Source: Gammaproteobacteria bacterium (GTDB taxonomy: Bacteria; Pseudomonadota; Gammaproteobacteria; Methylococcales; UBA2780). From it: DNA of 5,796 nucleotides. Position 1 is the stretch's first letter, and every line of letters starts with the position of its first letter. Of this stretch, positions 5,588 through 5,796 are shown one piece after another. The stretch is from positions 1-5,796 of the forward strand of contig QNFJ01000144.1 in the NCBI GenBank assembly GCA_003646305.1, in the 5' to 3' direction. Under the pieces are notes generated by a model. It made no database searches and was not told the origin of the DNA. It saw only the letters and a program-made list of their open reading frames with translations. A program made the position numbers and the translations under genes.

Positions 5588-5796
5588 CAGAGTCAAAGAA
5601 AGTCGCACTTGTAACGGGTGCAACGCGAGGAATTGGGCGTGAAATTGCGCTTCAGCTGGCTGAGCAAGGTCACATAGTCATCGGGACCGCAACTTCTGAA
5701 AAGGGTGCCGAAAGCATTTCGGAAACGTTAAAACAGGCTGGAGCAGAAGGTTGCGGGCTTGTTCTCGATGTGAGTAATGGAGACTCCATTACGGAC
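5584..5796 (+). CDS. fabG: 3-oxoacyl-ACP reductase, N-terminal part (3' truncated by window)
   Basis: The first 71 residues of a short-chain dehydrogenase/reductase are present; the family is usually about 245 residues. The NADPH-binding glycine motif TGATRGIG is at residues 11-18, followed by IVIGTATSEKGAESIS (about 32-47), which matches E. coli FabG (VIGTATSENGAQ), and LDVSN near residue 65, the Asp-containing turn of the cofactor site. FabG reduces 3-oxoacyl-ACP to 3-hydroxyacyl-ACP after each condensation. The Ser-Tyr-Lys catalytic residues lie beyond the window. Many SDR proteins resemble FabG, but the position after fabD and the TATSE motif make the call firm. The acyl carrier protein gene acpP would be expected next. 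Confidence 0.96.
   Translation, partial: MTESKKVALVTGATRGIGREIALQLAEQGHIVIGTATSEKGAESISETLKQAGAEGCGLVLDVSNGDSITD

Noticed and set aside
1..5796. Search for CRISPR repeats, tRNA or rRNA genes, insertion sequences and attachment sites
   Set aside because: None was seen; the window is almost wholly occupied by recognised protein genes.

Overview
This window comes from a gammaproteobacterial chromosome. The evidence is the conserved gene order yceF(maf) / yceD-rpmF-plsX-fabH-fabD-fabG, with yceF divergent from the rest, and proteins that follow the Escherichia coli and Pseudomonas versions closely from recall. Base composition is moderate and the sequence is not obviously enteric. I cannot name a genus. 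The window opens inside one gene and closes inside another.

Layout. Bases 1-789 hold the C-terminal part of a multicopper oxidase. It is followed after 11 bp by gloA (glyoxalase I, 801-1187), which starts with TTG. gloA converges with yceF/maf (minus strand, 1189-1788), with a single base between the two stop codons. A strong hairpin made from the last codons of yceF, followed by a U-rich tail, looks like the yceF terminator. A 42-bp divergent intergenic region (1789-1830) carries a good sigma70-type promoter whose predicted start lies within about 3 nt of the yceD start codon. From there yceD (DUF177), rpmF (ribosomal protein L32), plsX, fabH, fabD and the 5' part of fabG all read rightward. 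The longest gap in that run is the 85 bp between rpmF and plsX, which holds two hairpins, one terminator-like. plsX/fabH and fabD/fabG each overlap by 4 nt (ATGA). fabH/fabD are separated by 31 AT-rich bases with no visible Shine-Dalgarno. No gene-free stretch exceeds 300 bp.

Function. The right half is a growth-linked envelope and ribosome cluster. YceD and L32 serve the large ribosomal subunit. PlsX makes acyl-phosphate for phospholipid synthesis. FabD, FabH and FabG make malonyl-ACP, carry out the first condensation and carry out the first reduction of type II fatty acid synthesis. YceF removes unwanted nucleotides (m7GTP in the E. coli protein). The left half (copper oxidase plus methylglyoxal detoxification) is an unrelated stress/detoxification pair.

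Novelty. I see no undescribed system here; the genes are housekeeping genes in a familiar order. The points worth a second look are small-scale: the apparently leaderless yceD transcript, the terminator embedded in the yceF coding sequence, the attenuator-like hairpin between rpmF and plsX, two poly-G tracts in the oxidase gene, and a cluster of three GATC sites in a hairpin at the start of gloA. These are inferences from sequence alone.
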